DNA of 64,000 bases from Mangrovivirga halotolerans. Its GTDB lineage: Bacteria > Bacteroidota > Bacteroidia > Cytophagales > Cyclobacteriaceae. Shown here one piece after another: positions 61,936 through 64,000 of the stretch. Below the pieces are notes generated by a model. That model did no database searches. It worked only from the letters and a program-made list of their open reading frames with translations, and was not told the origin of the DNA. Each line of letters starts with the position of its first letter. Positions within the stretch are counted from its first letter, which is position 1. The translations under genes and the position numbers were made by a program. The DNA lies in contig NZ_JAPFQN010000007.1 of the NCBI RefSeq assembly GCF_026241165.1, positions 160,736 to 224,735 on the forward strand. The letters run 5' to 3'.

Positions 61936-62568
61936 ATGAAGTACTTAAATAGAAACACAGCAATTAAAGTTATGACTGTGATTTTAGCTGTTTTATTTAC
62001 TTCGAGTCAAGTATTAAGTCAAAACAAAATTATTGATTCAGATAAAAGGTTAAACTTCGATTTCGAAGATTATGAATATTTTGAGTGGGCATCTCATGCC
62101 ACTAATGAATTTGGCTTGTATACACTCGACAATCATTTATTAAAAGCTAAAATCAGAAATGCAATCGAGCATGAAATGGAAGCCAGAGGCTACGAATATA
62201 TGCCCGGGCAAGATGGATTGATCATTAACTTCAGAGTTTTTGATAAACCAACAAAGTTTACCGGCTATATAGACACTTTTCAGGATGAAAATTACTGGTC
62301 TTCTGATGAAGTAGACAAAGAAATATTAGGACTAGTTCCTGAAGCTGAAGTAAGAGAAATAGAAGATAAAAGAACTTATTATTTTGAGGAAGGAACTTTA
62401 CTAGTAGACATAGTAAATAAGAAAACTGGTAACCTTGTATGGCAAGGTTATGCCTCAGGAATGATGGACGGTGAAGTGCTTGATGCAGATGAAGAAAAAA
62501 TTACTGAAACCGTTCATGAGCTTTTCGATGAAGAGTTCTTTTGGGAATCTGAGGTTGCTAACAGGTAA
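61936..62568 (+). CDS. DUF4136-type exported protein
   Basis: A 210-residue protein with a signal peptide (cleavage after VLSQ, about residue 29) and the DUF4136 layout: an opening strand with FDFEDYEYFEWAS, a helix LKAKIRNAIEHEMEARGYEY, then GLIINFRVFDKPT, a central strand ending TLLVDIVNKKTGNLVWQGYA and a final helix ITETVHELFDEEF. These are periplasmic or outer-membrane proteins of unknown role; others carry a lipobox, while here the cleavage region has no clear Cys. Monocistronic. Confidence 0.85.
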   Translation: MKYLNRNTAIKVMTVILAVLFTSSQVLSQNKIIDSDKRLNFDFEDYEYFEWASHATNEFGLYTLDNHLLKAKIRNAIEHEMEARGYEYMPGQDGLIINFRVFDKPTKFTGYIDTFQDENYWSSDEVDKEILGLVPEAEVREIEDKRTYYFEEGTLLVDIVNKKTGNLVWQGYASGMMDGEVLDADEEKITETVHELFDEEFFWESEVANR

Positions 62569-62589
62569 TAAATTAAAAAGTAAAAGTTT

Positions 62590-62622
62590 TAAAGGGTCGG
62601 TGTAGCACGCCGGCCTTTTTAT
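62590..62622 (+). terminator. Imperfect terminator after the DUF4136 gene
   Basis: AAAGG and CCTTT pair outside CGG and CCG with a small internal loop, and a T-run follows. About 20 bp after the stop codon. Confidence 0.55.
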
Positions 62623-62648
62623 ATATGTTTAATTCAATAATAGAAAAG

Positions 62649-62695
62649 CCTTAAGTTTATTGATATATAATTCAATAAACTTAAGGACTTTTTTA
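62649..62695. terminator. Bidirectional terminator, long perfect stem
   Basis: CCTTAAGTTTATTGA and TCAATAAACTTAAGG form a perfect 15-bp stem with an 8-nt AT loop, followed by a T-run on the plus strand. It separates two convergent genes. Confidence 0.8.
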
Positions 62696-62729
62696 TTTAA
62701 CTATTTAATTCTAATCTTTATAACCAGGT

Positions 62730-63275
62730 TTATTTCCTACCACCACCGATAGCTATACCCACTTTAACACCAAGATAATCCTGACTTCTACTCTCTTCAC
62801 CTAAAACAGCATTGTATTCTACTGCAAATCTCAAGTGTCTGAACTGGAATCCTACCCTGGGGGCAAAACCAAACTTTCTTCCAATATAATACTCTTCTAT
62901 AGTATCTTGTGTTTCAATAAACTCTCTGATATTAAAAAAACCGATACCCATTCCAGCCCATGGCCTGAAATCATTCGTATTTAGGAAGTATTTACCATTA
63001 ACTAACCACGACCCCATACGGGCTCCCTCAAGGTACAAATTTTCATCAGTACCTATTAAAACAACCCCTTCATACTTCAATGAAGCCTCAATCTTATCTG
63101 TAATTTTGTATGCTGGTTCAACAGCAAATAAAAACCCAAATCTTGTTGCCAAGGTTTTATCAATCGATAGACTGTAACCTAAATCAACCCCTACGCTAAA
63201 TGGCTTAAATTCCTGTGCTTTGACTGTTACATTGATAAATATTAATGCCACAATAGTTAATAAAAACTCTTTCAT
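62730..63275 (-). CDS. Outer-membrane beta-barrel protein
   Basis: A 181-residue protein with a signal peptide (cleavage after VKA, about residue 20) and alternating strands of about ten residues (FKPFSVGVDLGYSLSIDKTL, YKITDKIEASLKYEGVVLIG, FRPWAGMGIGFFNIREFI), ending with the barrel strand LGVKVGIAIGGGRK. An eight-stranded OmpW/OmpA-type barrel is likely. It is monocistronic; the function is unknown. Confidence 0.8.
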   Translation of the reverse strand: MKEFLLTIVALIFINVTVKAQEFKPFSVGVDLGYSLSIDKTLATRFGFLFAVEPAYKITDKIEASLKYEGVVLIGTDENLYLEGARMGSWLVNGKYFLNTNDFRPWAGMGIGFFNIREFIETQDTIEEYYIGRKFGFAPRVGFQFRHLRFAVEYNAVLGEESRSQDYLGVKVGIAIGGGRK

Positions 63276-63574
63276 AGTGATAGAAAATAAAAAAAGTTGA
63301 AAAATATCTTATAATAATAAGCAATGATACTTGATGAATAAAAAACAGGCAACATAATTTCGATCAAATAACTAAAAGCTCAATTCAATCACTTACTACC
63401 CTAAACGCTCATATCTCTAATTAACTGCGAATTAAGATAATAATAATGCCTAACCTAAATTAAAACGTTCGCCAAATAATTACATATTTAGTAATCCACT
63501 GTAAAATGGAAAAATAGATTCATCCATTAATTTGAATTTAAATAAACTCAAAAACTTTTGACAAAAAGAAATAC
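63276..63574. other. AT-rich intergenic region before the tandem array
   Basis: About 300 bp with no gene, no exact promoter box and no clear hairpin that I could find. It ends at the sharp left edge of the 153-bp tandem repeats. Confidence 0.5.
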
Positions 63575-64000
63575 TTTAAAAACACTCCTGTGAAGTGTTT
63601 TAGTGAGGAGCAGGCTTGAGGGAAGCATCCCTCCGGCCATACATAAAAAAAAGCAGCTACCAAATTAATGATAGCTGCTTATGCTCTTTTGAGGTTCATT
63701 CTGTGGAGCCGGATGGGTGGCCGAGCGTTTAAAAACACTCCTGTGAAGTGTTTTAGCGAGGAGCAGGCTTGAGGGAAGCATCCCTCCGGCCATACATAAA
63801 AAAAAGCAGCTACCAAATTAATGATAGCTGCTTATGCTCTTTTGAGGTTCATTTTGTGGAGCCGGATGGGTGGCCGAGCGTTTAAAAACACTCCTGTGAA
63901 GTGTTTTAGTGAGGAGCAGGCTTGAGGGAAGCATCCCTCCGGCCATACATAAAAAAAAGCAGCTACCAAATTAATGATAGCTGCTTATGCTCTTTTGAGG
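63575..64000 (+). repeat. 153-bp tandem repeat, nearly three copies to the window end
   Basis: The segment TTTAAAAACACTCCTGTGAA starts copies at about 63575, 63728 and 63881, giving an exact 153-bp period. Only single-base differences are visible (C/T at 63757 and in the TTCATT(C/T)TGTGG part). Each unit has three hairpins: AAAACACT-cctgtga-AGTGTTTT (8 bp, 7-nt loop), GAGGGA-agca-TCCCTC, and AAGCAGCTA...TAGCTGCTT. The array continues past the right edge. Confidence 0.93.
63703..63831 (+). ncRNA. tRNA-Ser-like degenerate RNA unit with terminator
   Basis: Across the junction of two repeat units, the text GGATGGGTGGCCGAGCG resembles the acceptor and D-arm side of a long-variable-arm tRNA. An anticodon-like stem-loop follows, with an ACACT/AGTGT stem and a CCTGTGA 7-nt loop. 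Then there is a variable region and a T-arm-like GAGGG...CCCTC whose loop is AAGCAT rather than TTCGAAT. The missing T-loop, the C in place of U33 and the poor acceptor pairing argue against a working tRNA. A terminator hairpin (AAGCAGCTA/TAGCTGCTT) follows. A similar unit starts at about 63856; the first unit lacks the 5' half. Confidence 0.45.

Noticed and set aside
63703..63831. Functional tRNA-Ser gene
   Set aside because: T-loop is absent, position 33 is C, and the acceptor stem pairs poorly, so only a tRNA-like call is given.
63575..64000. CRISPR array or integron attC array
   Set aside because: The whole 153-bp unit is repeated without variable spacers, and no GTTRRRY/RYYYAAC pair or integrase is seen.

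Overview
The window looks like chromosome of a member of the Bacteroidota, most likely Cytophagales (marine or soil). The base composition is AT-rich. Promoter boxes fit the Bacteroidota TAnnTTTG -7 element, and classical ribosome binding sites are rare. Several families are typical of the phylum: BtuG-type B12 lipoprotein, PorE-like OmpA/PD40 protein, heterodimeric methylmalonyl-CoA mutase, PolX with degenerate polymerase residues, SusC-style carboxypeptidase-regulatory N-terminus on a TonB receptor, bactofilin. No rRNA, intact tRNA, phage, insertion sequence or CRISPR array is visible.

Layout. 1-16 kb is mostly housekeeping: heptosyltransferase, PolX, EVE protein, pyrR-pyrB, a PorE-like envelope protein, a minus-strand rseP-dxr-GH3 group, DegP/HtrA, and dnaA. 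16-20 kb holds the mutA-mutB methylmalonyl-CoA mutase pair; its GTPase chaperone meaB lies at 30 kb. Between them (20.2-29.9 kb) is an accessory-looking stretch: a 1385-residue secreted TPR-CHAT putative peptidase, a nitroreductase, a CHASE2 membrane sensor without an output domain and a FecR-like exported partner. The intergenic DNA here carries repeated arrays of mini-hairpins with 3-nt loops.

31.5-38.7 kb is a vitamin B12 uptake locus. A minus-strand cobalamin riboswitch precedes btuB, a BtuG-like surface lipoprotein and a Dph6-like PP-loop ATPase. Divergent from it is a btuF-btuC-btuD ABC transporter. The imported cofactor would feed methylmalonyl-CoA mutase, whose genes and chaperone are close by.

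40-49 kb holds an FAD oxidoreductase with a NapH/CcoG-like 4Fe-4S membrane protein, then a tightly overlapping five-gene glycan-type operon (two GT2 enzymes, a GT-C enzyme, a DUF2064 protein, a lipoprotein) and a Crp/Fnr regulator. 49-51 kb is HemJ, SCO1 and cytochrome c (haem and respiratory assembly). 51-54 kb is a large hybrid histidine kinase. 55.6-60 kb is a likely iron-uptake group (LuxR-type regulator, TonB-dependent siderophore receptor, PepSY membrane protein) with matching 17-bp palindromes in front of the regulator and of the receptor. The end has dodecin, MgtC/SapB, a CHAD protein, DUF4136 and a beta-barrel protein. The window closes inside a 153-bp tandem repeat whose unit resembles a broken serine-type tRNA followed by a terminator.

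All functions are assigned by reading motifs and gene order; no database search was run. The observations most worth following are the hairpin arrays, the tRNA-like tandem array, the CHAT/CHASE2/FecR neighbourhood and the PP-loop ATPase in the B12 riboswitch operon.
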